From assembly GCA_020024155.1 (NCBI GenBank), contig JAHHUE010000003.1, forward strand, positions 1-64,000: a stretch of 64,000 nt of DNA. The letters run 5' to 3'. The translations under genes were made by a program, and so were the position numbers. The notes under the pieces were generated by a model that had not been told where the DNA came from, ran no database searches, and saw only the letters and a program-made list of their open reading frames with translations. The DNA comes from Oscillospiraceae bacterium. GTDB taxonomy: Bacteria; Bacillota; Clostridia; Oscillospirales; Ruminococcaceae. Below are positions 8,675 through 18,400 of the stretch, piece after piece (the first letter of the stretch is position 1; the number at the start of each line of letters is the position of its first letter).

Positions 8675-10030
8675 TTATATTGTTGAAAGTCTTTCTTTTA
8701 TTTTATCACTTATTTCTGTTGCAATAGACATAATTTCATCGTGATTTTCACCCTCAACCATAACACGAATAAGAGGTTCTGTACCACTAAGACGAACAAG
8801 CACTCTGCCATTGCCCATAAGCTGTTGTTGTTTTGATTCAATAAATCCTTCAATATATTCATCAGATTTATAAAATTCTTTGCCTGCTGCCGTTGTTTTT
8901 ATATTCAAAAGAACTTGTGGATACTTAGTATAGCAGTTATTAAATTCGCTCACTTTTTTGTTTTCTTTTGCAAAGAAATTAAGAAGTGAAACTGCTGTAA
9001 GCTGTCCATCACCGGTTGTAGCAAAATCAGAAAGAATAATGTGACCTGACTGTTCGCCACCAAGATTATGACCACTGGCTCTCATTTCTTCAAGAACATA
9101 TCTGTCCCCAACAGCTGTTGTTAATGTTTTTATACCGCGTTTTTCCATATGTTTGATAAAACCGAGATTGCTCATAACAGTTATAACTGCTGTATTTTCT
9201 TTAAGTTTGCCTTTTTCTTTCATTCTTGTTGCAAGAATACCAATAATTTTATCTCCGTCAATTTCGTCGCCGTTTTCATCAACTGCAAGACATCTGTCAG
9301 CATCACCATCAAAAGCAATACCACAATCAAAGTTGTTTGCTTTTACAAATTCAGATAATTTTTCAAGATGTGTTGAGCCACAACCGTCATTTATATTTAC
9401 ACCGTTTGGCTGTGCTCCAATAAATGTTGCCTGCACACCAAGTTCTGTAAATAGTTCAGGTGCTGTAACACTTGCTGCACCGTTTGCACAGTCAAATACA
9501 ACTTTCATTTTTGAAAAATCTTCTTCACATGCTGTTTTAATATGGTCAATATAATCTCTTGCCGCTGTGTCAATTATTGCAACTCTGCCCATATCTTCAC
9601 CTGTTACATTAACAATTTTTTCAGGTGTATCAAGAATAAGTGCTTCAATTTCGTTTTCTATTTCGTCTGCAAGCTTATATCCTTCGTTATTAAAAATTTT
9701 AATACCATTAAATTCCATAGGGTTGTGGCTTGCAGAAATAACAACACCTGCGTCACAATTATATTTTTTTACAAGATATGCAATAGCCGGAGTTGGCACT
9801 ACACCACAAAGCTTAACATCTGCCCCAACACTGCAAAGACCTGCACAGAGTGCATTTTCAAGCATATCGCCGGAAATTCTTGTATCTTTACCGATAAGTA
9901 CAGTAGCTTTTTTATGTGTATGTTTTGTCAACACAATGGCTGCTGCACGGCCAATATTTATTGCCAATTCAGGTGTCAATTCACTTCCTGCAATACCTCT
10001 TACACCATCTGTTCCAAATAATCTTGCCAT
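8675..10030 (-). CDS. glmM: phosphoglucosamine mutase GlmM
   Basis: A 451-residue enzyme converting glucosamine-6-phosphate to glucosamine-1-phosphate on the way to UDP-GlcNAc and peptidoglycan. The phosphoserine loop is ISASHNP with S101, the metal loop is FDGDADRC (about residue 240), the sugar loop is GGEQSGH (about 325) and the phosphate loop RLSGTEPLIRVM lies near 415. Length and domain order are those of bacterial GlmM. The start follows AAAGGAGAAAC. It has its own promoter (10110-10137). Its product feeds GlmU; an acetyltransferase-only GlmU-like gene lies at 47.5 kb. Confidence 0.96.
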   Translation of the reverse strand: MARLFGTDGVRGIAGSELTPELAINIGRAAAIVLTKHTHKKATVLIGKDTRISGDMLENALCAGLCSVGADVKLCGVVPTPAIAYLVKKYNCDAGVVISASHNPMEFNGIKIFNNEGYKLADEIENEIEALILDTPEKIVNVTGEDMGRVAIIDTAARDYIDHIKTACEEDFSKMKVVFDCANGAASVTAPELFTELGVQATFIGAQPNGVNINDGCGSTHLEKLSEFVKANNFDCGIAFDGDADRCLAVDENGDEIDGDKIIGILATRMKEKGKLKENTAVITVMSNLGFIKHMEKRGIKTLTTAVGDRYVLEEMRASGHNLGGEQSGHIILSDFATTGDGQLTAVSLLNFFAKENKKVSEFNNCYTKYPQVLLNIKTTAAGKEFYKSDEYIEGFIESKQQQLMGNGRVLVRLSGTEPLIRVMVEGENHDEIMSIATEISDKIKERLSTI

Positions 10031-10109
10031 ATTGTTTCTCCTTTAATATTCAAATTTAGGTTATATATTAACAATTGTTTTTTTACATTATATTTTATAT
10101 TTTATTATT

Positions 10110-10137
10110 ATAATATTTTCCAATCAAATTTTGTAAA
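10110..10137 (-). promoter_or_regulatory. probable promoter of glmM
   Basis: On the minus strand TTTACA (10132-10137) and TATTAT (10110-10115) are 16 bases apart, in the 157-base gap upstream of glmM. The alternative TATAAT register would need a 19-base spacer. Confidence 0.55.
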
Positions 10138-10187
10138 CAAATTTTTGACATAAAATAAATAAATTACTATAAATATGCACAAAAATA

Positions 10188-11243
10188 TTACATATCGTCA
10201 AAAGATTGCTGTCCATCATTTAAGTTTGGATTTACAATATCCAAATGTTTATATGCAAGGTTTGTAACTATTCTCCCTCTTGGCGTTCTTGATAAAAATC
10301 CAAGTTGCATAAGATATGGTTCGCACACATCTTCAAGAGTAACGGCTTCTTCCCCAATGGCAGCAGCCAAGGTTTCAAGACCAACTGGACCACCTGAGTA
10401 CATTTTTATAATAGCTGTCAAAACACTTCTGTCCAAAGCGTCAAGACCAAGTCTGTCTATATCCATTCTGCATAAAGTTTCTTCTGCAACAGATTTATCA
10501 ATAATTCCATTGCCTTTAACCTGTGCAAAATCTCTTGCTCTTTTTAGAAGTCTGTTTGCAATACGAGGTGTACCTCTTGAACATTTTGCAAGCTCCATTG
10601 CACCATCTTCTTCACAGTCAATATTAAGAATATCTGCACTGCGTTTTATAATACTTGCCAATTCTTCGTGTGTGTACATTTCAAGTTTCAAAATTACACC
10701 GAAACGGTCACGCAATGGGCTTGAAATTTGTCCGGCTCTTGTGGTTGCTCCTATAAGCGTAAACTGTGGCAAATTTATTCTTATAGACTGAGCTGACGGA
10801 CCTTTACCTATAATTATATCCAAAGCATAATCTTCAAGTGCTGGATATAAAACTTCTTCAACTTGTCTTGAAAGACGATGGATTTCATCTATAAAAAGAA
10901 CATCGCCTTCTTCAAGGTTTGTAAGTAATGCTGCAAGGTCGCCAGGTTTTTCAATTGCAGGGCCGGATGTTACTCTGATATTTACACCCATTTCATTTGC
11001 AATAACGCCAGCAAGAGTTGTTTTACCAAGACCTGGTGGGCCGTATAGCAAAATATGGTCCAATGCATCTCCACGCATTTTTGCAGCTTCAAGGTAAATA
11101 CTTAAATTATCTTTTATTTTCTCCTGACCAACATAATCAGAAAGTCTTTGAGGACGCAAAGAGTTTTCATTATCTATATCTTCTCTTTGTGCCATAGGGC
11201 TTATAAGTCTTTCATTGTCAGAAAATCCAATTTCGTTTGCCAT
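10188..11243 (-). CDS. ruvB: Holliday junction branch-migration helicase RuvB
   Basis: A 351-residue AAA+ motor of the RuvAB complex, which drives branch migration of Holliday junctions in recombinational repair. Walker [10 protein letters not shown] is at 68-76, Walker B is [10 protein letters not shown], sensor GATTRAG and arginine-finger region SPLRDRFG follow, and the C-terminal winged helix ends in RTPRGR. A Gln/Asp-rich tail ends the protein. Its start overlaps the ruvA stop by one base (TAATG). Confidence 0.97.
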   Translation of the reverse strand: MANEIGFSDNERLISPMAQREDIDNENSLRPQRLSDYVGQEKIKDNLSIYLEAAKMRGDALDHILLYGPPGLGKTTLAGVIANEMGVNIRVTSGPAIEKPGDLAALLTNLEEGDVLFIDEIHRLSRQVEEVLYPALEDYALDIIIGKGPSAQSIRINLPQFTLIGATTRAGQISSPLRDRFGVILKLEMYTHEELASIIKRSADILNIDCEEDGAMELAKCSRGTPRIANRLLKRARDFAQVKGNGIIDKSVAEETLCRMDIDRLGLDALDRSVLTAIIKMYSGGPVGLETLAAAIGEEAVTLEDVCEPYLMQLGFLSRTPRGRIVTNLAYKHLDIVNPNLNDGQQSFDDM

Positions 11244-11851
11244 TAAATTTTACCTCCTGCAATAAGACGAAGAGCCTGTTTTATAAGAGCTTGAACATCT
11301 TGATTTGTATCAAGTTTAGCAATTGCCATTGCAGCTTGGCTTTGTGAGTATCCAAGTGCAACCAAAGCACTTATAGCCTGACTTACTTGACCTGTTTGCT
11401 GAGACGCAACTGATGAAACATCTTCAATTGAAACGCCCTGCAAACTTGTTTGAGAAAACTTATCCTTTAATTCAAGAACAATTCTCTGTGCAAGTTTTGG
11501 TCCTACACCTTGCGCAGCTGTAAATGCTTTATGATCTCCGGAGGAAACTGCAATAGCAATTTTATCTGGACTTAAAACTGAAAGTATTGCAAGTCCTGCT
11601 TTTGGACCTACCCCAGAAACCGATGTAAGAATTTTAAAAGCTCTTTGTTCTTCTTTGCTTACAAATCCGTATAAATCCAGAGCATCTTCTTTTACATTAA
11701 GGTGTGTGTAGAGCGTACATTCTTCGCCAACTGGTGCGATTGCGCCTTGTGCAGTTTGTGGCACTGCAACACGAAAACCTACTCCACCGCATTGTATTAC
11801 AACTTCTTCAAGGGATTTATCTATTACTTTTCCTGTAAGTGAATATATCAT
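11243..11851 (-). CDS. ruvA: Holliday junction DNA-binding protein RuvA
   Basis: A 202-residue protein with an N-terminal OB fold (MIYSLTGKV), tandem helix-hairpin-helix motifs ([13 protein letters not shown] and VGPKLAQRI) and a C-terminal RuvB-binding domain with the ALGYSQSQA motif. It tetramerises on the four-way junction and loads RuvB. It lies 20 bases behind ruvC and overlaps ruvB by one base, giving a compact ruvCAB operon. Confidence 0.97.
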   Translation of the reverse strand: MIYSLTGKVIDKSLEEVVIQCGGVGFRVAVPQTAQGAIAPVGEECTLYTHLNVKEDALDLYGFVSKEEQRAFKILTSVSGVGPKAGLAILSVLSPDKIAIAVSSGDHKAFTAAQGVGPKLAQRIVLELKDKFSQTSLQGVSIEDVSSVASQQTGQVSQAISALVALGYSQSQAAMAIAKLDTNQDVQALIKQALRLIAGGKI

Positions 11852-11871
11852 ATAATCTTCTCACTTCTTCT

Positions 11872-12375
11872 TTATTTTAAATTAAAATTTTTACCAAATA
11901 ATTTTGAACGATAGGAATGACAATGACATATAGCAACTGCCAAAGCGTCAGCTGTATCGTCAGGCTTTGGAACTTTGTCAAGTTTCAGTAATATTCTTGT
12001 CATTTCCATAACTTGTTTTTTTATAGCTTTGCCGTATCCTGCAACTGCCTGTTTTATCTGCAACGGCGTGTACTCAAAAATAGGTACATTATTGTTTTTT
12101 GCACACAATAAAATAACACCTCTGGCCATTGCAACTTGAATAACTGTTTTTTGGTTTGTTGTAAAAAACAACTGTTCTATCGCAATTGCTTCTGGCTGTG
12201 CTCTTTTTATAACAATATCCAACTGGTTATATATTTCCTGTAATCTATCCTCAAAAACAGTGTGTGCCTGAGTTGTTATTGCACCAAATTCCACTGGATA
12301 AAATTTATTGTTTATATATTCAACCGTGCCATAGCCAACAATTGCATAGCCCGGGTCTATGCCTAATATACGCAT
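11872..12375 (-). CDS. ruvC: Holliday junction resolvase RuvC
   Basis: An endonuclease of about 167 residues that cuts Holliday junctions with RuvAB. Acidic active-site residues are visible: D7 in RILGIDPGYA, the Glu in AIEQLFF, and the Asp pair in PDDTADALAVA. I place the start at the ATG at 12375, preceded by AGGGGTAGT; an upstream in-frame ATG at 12405 would add ten hydrophobic residues before the conserved MRILGIDPG start. It is the first gene of ruvCAB. A TTGACA hexamer at 12511-12516 may belong to its promoter but the -10 spacing is poor. Confidence 0.95.
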   Translation of the reverse strand: MRILGIDPGYAIVGYGTVEYINNKFYPVEFGAITTQAHTVFEDRLQEIYNQLDIVIKRAQPEAIAIEQLFFTTNQKTVIQVAMARGVILLCAKNNNVPIFEYTPLQIKQAVAGYGKAIKKQVMEMTRILLKLDKVPKPDDTADALAVAICHCHSYRSKLFGKNFNLK

Positions 12376-12570
12376 TACTACCCCTATTATTATATAATTT
12401 AACATCTTATTTTAACATATATTTTTAAGTATATCAACAATGTAGAGCTTTACATATAGCACAAAGCACCACAAACAGACAAATTTCTGCTATAATATAC
12501 AAAAAACTCATGTCAATATATCTTTTGCACAAATAAAATAGCTGAATTTCTACATTTAAATAATTTACAC

Positions 12571-12599
12571 TTGATAATACAAAATAAATATAGTATTAT
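12571..12599 (+). promoter_or_regulatory. promoter of typA
   Basis: TTGATA (12571-12576), a 17-base spacer and TATTAT (12594-12599) lie 78 bases before the typA start. The 271-base gap between ruvC and typA contains no other coding signal. Confidence 0.7.
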
Positions 12600-12676
12600 A
12601 AGCTTTGGGCATTTTGTAATTTTTTGATTTTAAATAGGATTAAGGTTAATCCGCTATATATTTATGGAGGGAATAA

Positions 12677-14503
12677 ATGAGAGTTGAAAATTTGAGAAAT
12701 ATCGCTATCATCGCTCACGTTGACCATGGTAAAACAACTTTGGTTGATGGTATGCTTAAACAAAGCGGTACTTTCAGAGAAAACCAAGTGGTAAATGAAA
12801 GAGTTATGGACTCTGGTGATATTGAAAGAGAAAGAGGCATTACAATACTTGCAAAAAATGCTTCCTACACATACAATGGTGTAAAAGTTAACATCGTTGA
12901 TACTCCTGGCCACGCAGACTTTGGTGGTGAAGTTGAACGTGTTCTTAAAATGGTTGACGGCGTTCTTTTGCTTGTTGACGCAGCAGAAGGTCCAATGCCT
13001 CAAACTCGCTTTGTTTTGGAAAAAGCACTTTCCCAAAACCTTTCAATTGTAATTGTTGTTAATAAAATTGACCGTCCTGATGCAAGAATTAAAGAAATCA
13101 TTGACGAAATTCTTCTCTTGCTTATGGATTTGGGTGCAACAGATGAACAGCTTGACAGCCCAATGCTCTTCTGCTCTGGTCGTGAAGGTATTGCAAGCTA
13201 TTCTCCAGATGTTAAAGGCACAGACTTTAAACCAATCTTTGATACCGTTCTTGAATATATCAAAGCTCCAGAAGTTGAACCAGAAGCTCCATTCTCAATG
13301 CTTGTTTCTAACATTGACTACAACAGCTTTGTTGGTAGAACAGCAGTTGGTAGAATTGAAAGTGGTTCTGTAAAAGTTGGTCAAGATGTAACAGTTTGTG
13401 ACTGGCATGACGAAACACTTAAAAAACGTGGTAGAATTACTGCTCTTTACGCATTTGAAGGTACTGGCAGAAAATCAATTGAAACTGCAAGTGCTGGCGA
13501 TATCGTTATTGTTTCCGGTCTTGAAGATGTTACAATTGGTAACACAATCTGTGATTCAAGCAGTGTTAAACCTATCGAATTTGTTGCTATTGATGAGCCA
13601 ACAGTTGAAATGACATTTGCTGTTAATGACAGTCCATTTGCTGGCAGAGAAGGCAAATTTGTTACAAGCCGTCAAATCAGAGACCGTCTTTACAAAGAAC
13701 TTCTCAAAGACGTTGCTCTTAAAGTTGAAGATAGCACAACAAGCGAAAGCTTTAAAGTTATGGGTCGTGGTGAAATGCACCTCTCTATCCTTATCGAAAA
13801 TATGAGAAGAGAAGGTTATGAATTCCAAGTATCACCACCAAGAGTTCTTATTAAAGAAGAAGACGGTGTTCTTATGGAACCATTTGAACATGTTGTTATT
13901 GATGTTCCAACAGAATATCAAGGTAATGTTATTGAAAAACTTTCTTCCAGAAAAGCTGAACTTGTACAGATGGCACCTCAGGGCGATTCTCGTATGAGAA
14001 TTGAATTTAAAATGCCTTCTCGTGGTCTTTTCGGTTACAGAAGTGAATTCCTTACAGACACAAAAGGTGAAGGTATTCTCAACACAATCTTTGATGGTTA
14101 CAAACCACACAAAGGCGAATTGCCAACAAGAAACACAGGTTCTCTTGTTTGCTTTGAAACAGGCGAATCCATCACTTATGGTCTTTACAATGCACAGGAA
14201 CGTGGTTCTTTGTTTATCGGTGCTGGCGAACCAGTTTACGCTGGTATGGTTGTTGGTGTAAACCCTAAAAACGAAGACCTTGTTGTTAATGTATGTAAAA
14301 AGAAACAGCTTACAAATACTCGTGCTTCTGGTTCTGATGATGCTTTAAGACTTATCCCACACAAAAAGATGAGCCTTGAAGAATGTCTTGAATTCCTTGC
14401 TCCAGATGAACTTGTTGAAGTTACACCAAAAACACTTAGAATTAGAAAAGCTGTTCTTGACCATAGCGAAAGAGCTAGACTCAGAGCAAAGAAAAACGGT
14501 TAA
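12677..14503 (+). CDS. typA: translational GTPase TypA/BipA
   Basis: A 608-residue ribosome-associated GTPase related to EF-G, needed for 50S assembly and growth under stress or cold. The GTPase core shows G1 [10 protein letters not shown] (residues 13-22), G2 ERGITI, G3 [10 protein letters not shown] and G4 NKIDRPDAR, followed by domain II, an EF-G-like domain near 310-400 and the TypA-specific C-terminal domain. The length is normal. The start follows GGAGGGAATAA. It is a single-gene unit with its own promoter and terminator, and is the only plus-strand gene in the first 22 kb. Confidence 0.97.
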   Translation: MRVENLRNIAIIAHVDHGKTTLVDGMLKQSGTFRENQVVNERVMDSGDIERERGITILAKNASYTYNGVKVNIVDTPGHADFGGEVERVLKMVDGVLLLVDAAEGPMPQTRFVLEKALSQNLSIVIVVNKIDRPDARIKEIIDEILLLLMDLGATDEQLDSPMLFCSGREGIASYSPDVKGTDFKPIFDTVLEYIKAPEVEPEAPFSMLVSNIDYNSFVGRTAVGRIESGSVKVGQDVTVCDWHDETLKKRGRITALYAFEGTGRKSIETASAGDIVIVSGLEDVTIGNTICDSSSVKPIEFVAIDEPTVEMTFAVNDSPFAGREGKFVTSRQIRDRLYKELLKDVALKVEDSTTSESFKVMGRGEMHLSILIENMRREGYEFQVSPPRVLIKEEDGVLMEPFEHVVIDVPTEYQGNVIEKLSSRKAELVQMAPQGDSRMRIEFKMPSRGLFGYRSEFLTDTKGEGILNTIFDGYKPHKGELPTRNTGSLVCFETGESITYGLYNAQERGSLFIGAGEPVYAGMVVGVNPKNEDLVVNVCKKKQLTNTRASGSDDALRLIPHKKMSLEECLEFLAPDELVEVTPKTLRIRKAVLDHSERARLRAKKNG

Positions 14504-14512
14504 TAAATTTTT

Positions 14513-14542
14513 AAACAGCGGAGATTTATCTTCGCTGTTTTT
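14513..14542 (+). terminator. terminator of typA
   Basis: AAACAGCGGAGA (14513-14524) pairs with TCTTCGCTGTTT (14529-14540) through one wobble, with a 4-base loop and a run of T after the stem. It starts ten bases past the typA stop. Confidence 0.85.
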
Positions 14543-14566
14543 ATATAAAAACTTTATATTATAGCA

Positions 14567-14604
14567 AAAAAGAGATGCTGTGTTTTGACACTGCATCTCT
14601 TTTA
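14567..14604 (-). terminator. terminator behind the histidine kinase (bidirectional)
   Basis: AAAAGAGATGC (about 14568-14578) and GCATCTCTTTT (14593-14603) form a long stem that continues inward as GTGT/ACAC past one mismatch. It has A/T runs on both sides, so it can stop transcription from either direction: the kinase on the minus strand and read-through from typA. Confidence 0.85.
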
Positions 14605-14606
14605 TT

Positions 14607-16280
14607 TTATTTATTTTGTTTAATTGGTAATGTAACTATAAAACAAGATCCTTTACCAAGTGTTGATTTAACTTGAACATCGCCACCCATTGCATTGGCA
14701 ATATGTTTAACAATTGAAAGCCCTAAGCCTGTGCTGCTTATATTTTTATTTCTGGATTTATCAACAACAAAAAATCTTTGAAATACTTTTTGTATATCGC
14801 TTTGAGAAATTCCAATACCTGTATCTTCAACCTTAAAAACAACATTATCATCAAATTTTTTTAATGATATAAATATATCTCCACCAACTTTATTATATTT
14901 TATAGCATTTGATATAAGGTTTCTGCATATATCTCCTATTTGTTTATAGTTTGCTTCAAGTAAAACATTATCAACATCACAGTTACAGTTTATTTTTTTA
15001 TCAGTCATAGCAGGCATTAAATCTTTTGCAACTTCATTTACAATGTAACTCATATCAACAACAGAAATATCTTTTACACCATTTTCTTCAAGTGAAGAAA
15101 TTTCCATTATATCTTCAATCAATGTAAGTAACAGGTTGGCATTTTTCTCTATAATACCGCCAAATTTGGCTATATCTTCTTCTTTTGCAATTCCACTTGA
15201 TATAAGCTGACTATATCCCAAAATACTTGTAAGAGGGGTTTTTAGTTCGTGTGTGACATTTGCTGTAAACTCTCTTCTCATTTTTTGGCTTTCAGCTTGT
15301 TGAGTAATATCCAAAAATATAAGTATTGCACCTTCGTTTTTACCATTTTGAATATTAGGGCTTATAGTGTACTGATACACGCAATTATTATACTCACTTA
15401 TACCATGTACTGTATTGCCTGAAAAAGCACATTCCAGTTCATTTATTATTTTTTCATTGTTCCCTATGTGAACAAGTTTTGTATTCTCTTTAACATCAAA
15501 AATTTGTTGTGCTATTCTATTTACTTGGGTAATATTTTTTTCTTTATCACAAACGATAATACATTCTTCCATATTTGAAAAAACGCTTGAAAGTTTTTCT
15601 CTCTCTGCCTCTATTCTGCTCATTTGATTTTGAATAGTTTCATGCTGGTCTTCAATTTTCTTTATAAACGGAGAAAGCTCATCATATCCACACTTATCAA
15701 CATCATCAAAGTTATAGTTTTCAATAGTGTTTACAATTCTTTTTGTTGTTTTTTCGGATATTACATAAACCATTATTAGAACTGCAATTATAGCAAGCAC
15801 TATAATTGGCAAGTTGGAAACAATACCTTCGCTTACAATTGTTTGTGAACGCACACCAACTCTTATAATTCCTACATTATCAACTTTTAAAGCAAAATAA
15901 TAATTCTTTTTATTATCAGTATCAGATATCCTTTGGCTGCTCCCTTTTGAGTTTTCAATAGCTTGTATTATCTCTTCTCTTTCAAGATGATTTTCCAGTG
16001 TTTCTTCATCGTAGATACTATCAAACAATACATCTCCATCTTCTCCAATAAGTGTTACTCGGCTTTTAAATCCGTCTTGAAGTTCCGTAAGTATGTGGAT
16101 AGCCTCATAACTATTTCTGCTATTTTGACATACCTCTTTTAACACATAAGCTTGATTTTCAGCTTGAACTATCATACTTTCAGCCTCAAAATGTCCGTAA
16201 GTCAAAATACAAATAATAGCAGTCAAAGTAACTGCTATTAAACATGATATAAGATTGTTTTGTATAATTTTATATTTCAT
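14607..16280 (-). CDS. PhoR-like sensor histidine kinase
   Basis: A 557-residue membrane kinase. An N-terminal transmembrane helix (about 10-30), an extracytoplasmic sensor (about 31-160), a second helix (about 165-190), a HAMP-like/linker segment, a PAS-like domain (about 230-325), HisKA with the phospho-accepting His in NVTHELKTPL (about 345), and an HATPase_c domain with N box NLISNAIKY, DTGIG and TGLGLSIVK. It pairs with the response regulator 4 bases upstream. The arrangement resembles PhoR/WalK-type kinases. No phosphate-transport genes are near, so the signal is not known; PhoR is a resemblance only. Confidence 0.85.
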   Translation of the reverse strand: MKYKIIQNNLISCLIAVTLTAIICILTYGHFEAESMIVQAENQAYVLKEVCQNSRNSYEAIHILTELQDGFKSRVTLIGEDGDVLFDSIYDEETLENHLEREEIIQAIENSKGSSQRISDTDNKKNYYFALKVDNVGIIRVGVRSQTIVSEGIVSNLPIIVLAIIAVLIMVYVISEKTTKRIVNTIENYNFDDVDKCGYDELSPFIKKIEDQHETIQNQMSRIEAEREKLSSVFSNMEECIIVCDKEKNITQVNRIAQQIFDVKENTKLVHIGNNEKIINELECAFSGNTVHGISEYNNCVYQYTISPNIQNGKNEGAILIFLDITQQAESQKMRREFTANVTHELKTPLTSILGYSQLISSGIAKEEDIAKFGGIIEKNANLLLTLIEDIMEISSLEENGVKDISVVDMSYIVNEVAKDLMPAMTDKKINCNCDVDNVLLEANYKQIGDICRNLISNAIKYNKVGGDIFISLKKFDDNVVFKVEDTGIGISQSDIQKVFQRFFVVDKSRNKNISSTGLGLSIVKHIANAMGGDVQVKSTLGKGSCFIVTLPIKQNK

Positions 16281-16284
16281 AATT

Positions 16285-16968
16285 TTATTCTGTTATAGGT
16301 TCTATTTTGTACCCCACACCTCTTATTGTAACAATAGCATCGCCCATTGCTCTCAGCTTTTGTCTAAGTGTTTTTATGTGCATATCAACTGTTCTGCTTT
16401 CTCCAACATAGCTATCTCCCCATACAGTATCCATTATATTTTCTCTTGTAAAAACTTTCTGTGGATTTGTTATAAATAATTTTAATAAGCTATATTCTTT
16501 TAATGTCAGTTCTATTTTTTGATTATTTACTGTTATCAAATGTCTTTGTGTGTCCATAACTATATCACCAAAAACAATCTTGTTGGTTGATATTATAGTT
16601 TTTTCACATCTTCTTAAAACAGCTTTCACTCTTGACGCCATTTCCAAAACGCCAAAAGGCTTTGTAATATAGTCTTCTGCACCTATATCTAAGGCTTTTA
16701 CAATATCAATTTCACTGTTTTTTGCAGTTAACATAATAACTGGTATATCTTTTAAATTTTCATCAGACTTTATATTTTTTAATATTGTTATTCCGTCTGT
16801 ATCAGGCAGCATGATATCTAGTATTACCAAATCTGGCATATCATTTTTTATTTTTTCTTTAAAATCTCCATAATTTAAAAAACCTTCTGTTTCAAAGCCT
16901 TGGCTTTCAAGAGCATAGGTTATTAAATTGTTTATATTTTCATCATCTTCAATACACCAGATTTTCAA
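16285..16968 (-). CDS. PhoB/OmpR-family response regulator
   Basis: A two-domain regulator. The receiver domain has the acidic pocket EDD (residues 7-9), phospho-acceptor D51 in VILDIMLPDTDG, and Lys in ITKPFG. The winged-helix DNA-binding domain ends with TVWGDSYVGESRTVDMHIKT and RGVGYK. I place the start at TTG 16968, giving MKIWCIEDDE, because GGGGGAT lies five bases upstream; longer in-frame starts (16983, 17013) lack a ribosome site. About 227 residues. It forms a pair with the downstream kinase. Confidence 0.87.
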   Translation of the reverse strand: MKIWCIEDDENINNLITYALESQGFETEGFLNYGDFKEKIKNDMPDLVILDIMLPDTDGITILKNIKSDENLKDIPVIMLTAKNSEIDIVKALDIGAEDYITKPFGVLEMASRVKAVLRRCEKTIISTNKIVFGDIVMDTQRHLITVNNQKIELTLKEYSLLKLFITNPQKVFTRENIMDTVWGDSYVGESRTVDMHIKTLRQKLRAMGDAIVTIRGVGYKIEPITE

Positions 16969-17043
16969 ATCATTATCCCCCATAAGTAAATCTATGGTTA
17001 TATTATAACTCAAATTATATATTTTGTATATTTAAAATATATT

Positions 17044-17078
17044 TAAAAAAAGAAAACACCTTTGGAAATCAAAGGTGT
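17044..17078 (-). terminator. terminator of trmK
   Basis: ACACCTTTG (17056-17064) pairs with CAAAGGTGT (17070-17078) around a 5-base loop. On the minus strand a run of TTTTCTTTTTTT follows. It separates trmK from the two-component pair. Confidence 0.85.
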
Positions 17079-17083
17079 AATTT

Positions 17084-17767
17084 TTAATTTAATAATTGCT
17101 TAACTTTTTCAACAGCATCAAGTATATCTTGTGGACAACTTCCAGTATCTATAACCTTGCCTTTTGCTTTTTTTTCAAGTTGAGATAAAACCATTTCAAA
17201 ATATCCCATTGCACTTTCATCAGTACACTTTTCGCTTTTGCCTATGTAGCAGTCATATACTGTTGGCTCTGTTATTTCTCCTGTGTATTCCGCTGTTATT
17301 GCAGAATAAAACTTTTTCTTTTCATTTACAGTTGTTTCGCTTGTAATTGAAAATCCATTTTTATAAAGATATTCTCTTATTCTGCTGCCACTTTGAGCTG
17401 GCACAAGAACAAGTTTTGTTTTATTTTGCTTTATAAAAGGAGCATTTTCTATTATCTGTGCCATAGTTTCGCCGCCTAGACCGGCAATAACGATATGTGA
17501 TATATCTTCTGTATTTTTTATACCTTGTAATCCGTCTGTAAGCAAAAACTCAGCTTTATCTTGTATGTTATTTTCTTTAAATAAATCAACAGCCTTTTGT
17601 AACGGCATTTTATTTATATCAGTTGCAATAATATGTTGTGCTTTTCCGCTTTTTATAAGATATAAGCTTAATTTACCATGGTCACAACCAACATCACAAA
17701 CTGTTTTTCCGTCACAAACAAGACTGGCAGCCATTAGTAAACGACTGCCAATGTTCTCATATTTCAT
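17084..17767 (-). CDS. trmK: tRNA (adenine(22)-N1)-methyltransferase TrmK
   Basis: A 227-residue Rossmann-fold methyltransferase of the TrmK family, which makes m1A22 in Firmicute tRNAs. The SAM site VCDVGCDHGKLS (about residues 23-34), the acidic strand IIATDINK and the catalytic-region motif IVIAGLGGETM are all present, followed by a C-terminal coiled-coil-like extension typical of the family. It starts one base behind the DUF1858 gene, so the two are cotranscribed. Confidence 0.88.
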   Translation of the reverse strand: MKYENIGSRLLMAASLVCDGKTVCDVGCDHGKLSLYLIKSGKAQHIIATDINKMPLQKAVDLFKENNIQDKAEFLLTDGLQGIKNTEDISHIVIAGLGGETMAQIIENAPFIKQNKTKLVLVPAQSGSRIREYLYKNGFSITSETTVNEKKKFYSAITAEYTGEITEPTVYDCYIGKSEKCTDESAMGYFEMVLSQLEKKAKGKVIDTGSCPQDILDAVEKVKQLLN

Positions 17768-17768
17768 A

Positions 17769-17969
17769 TTATTTATTGCCGAAATGAGCGTTTAATTTTG
17801 CAACAAGTTCGTCAGCATCAGTACCGTGTACCATGCAAGCTTGTTCTATACTTTCGCCTCTTGAAGAAGGGCAACCAAGGCAGTGCATACCAATTTCCAT
17901 AAAGTATTTGCCTGTTGTCATATCTGCATCAAGAATATCGCCAATATTTGTATTTCTTGTAACTACCAT
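17769..17969 (-). CDS. DUF1858 small redox-disulfide protein
   Basis: A 66-residue protein matching the DUF1858 (hybrid-cluster-associated disulfide) pattern: an Ile/Asp-rich start, then GMHCLGCPSS with a CxxC pair (C30, C33) and a third cysteine at C45. Such proteins are common in anaerobes; a thiol-redox or metal role is suspected but not shown. It has its own strong promoter (18002-18030) and is followed immediately by trmK. Confidence 0.85.
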   Translation of the reverse strand: MVVTRNTNIGDILDADMTTGKYFMEIGMHCLGCPSSRGESIEQACMVHGTDADELVAKLNAHFGNK

Positions 17970-18001
17970 TATGTTAGTCTCCTTTTATTTCAATTTTTTA
18001 T

Positions 18002-18030
18002 AGTATATTACTTATAATGCACTTTTTCAA
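18002..18030 (-). promoter_or_regulatory. promoter of the DUF1858-trmK pair
   Basis: On the minus strand TTGAAA (18025-18030), 17 bases, TATACT (18002-18007), 33 bases before the start codon. A small palindrome (AAGTGATTAAATCACTT, 18028-18045) just upstream may end transcription from the gene before it. Confidence 0.75.
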
Positions 18031-18047
18031 GTGATTTAATCACTTTT

Positions 18048-18398
18048 TTAATGTTTACAACCTGAAAAAAGAATTGAGATTTCTATTTTATTTGAATAAT
18101 CTTTAAAGAAAACATCTTTATATTTTTTAAAAGGATTATGCTCCATATTAAAAGAAAAGAACTTTGCTCCTTGATTTTCTCCATAAGCAACACTTGCACG
18201 GATAATACCATCAAGATATCTTGTATCCGGAGTTTTGCTATCAAGCAGAGTTATTGTATCGTCATCTACTATGAATAATGTATACCCAAATAAATCTGCT
18301 CCATCACTCAAAATATATCCTTGCAAATCGCCTTCAAATCTTCCCTTATTCAACAGTTCAATTATATCATATTCTCTGATAGGCTTCATTGTAAACAT
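18048..18398 (-). CDS. unknown small protein at the end of the scp-rluB operon
   Basis: A 116-residue soluble protein, not assigned with certainty. It has alternating acidic strands (GYTLFIVDDDTITLLD), a helix with an Ala/Tyr/Gly block (IRASVAYGENQGAKFF) and a C-terminal beta segment ending FSGCKH. The order of strands and the small-residue helix recall a reduced GNAT acetyltransferase fold, but the usual acetyl-CoA motif is not clear. It starts two bases behind rluB and is therefore probably the last gene of that operon. Confidence 0.7.
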   Translation of the reverse strand: MFTMKPIREYDIIELLNKGRFEGDLQGYILSDGADLFGYTLFIVDDDTITLLDSKTPDTRYLDGIIRASVAYGENQGAKFFSFNMEHNPFKKYKDVFFKDYSNKIEISILFSGCKH

Positions 18399-18400
18399 TA

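Noticed and set aside
12449-12496. TTTACA and TATAAT as an extra plus-strand promoter upstream of typA
   Set aside because: They are 36 bases apart, far outside the sigma-A range; TTGATA-17-TATTAT nearer the gene is better.
12376-12570. LexA/SOS box upstream of ruvC
   Set aside because: No GAAC-N4-GTTC-type dyad was found by eye.
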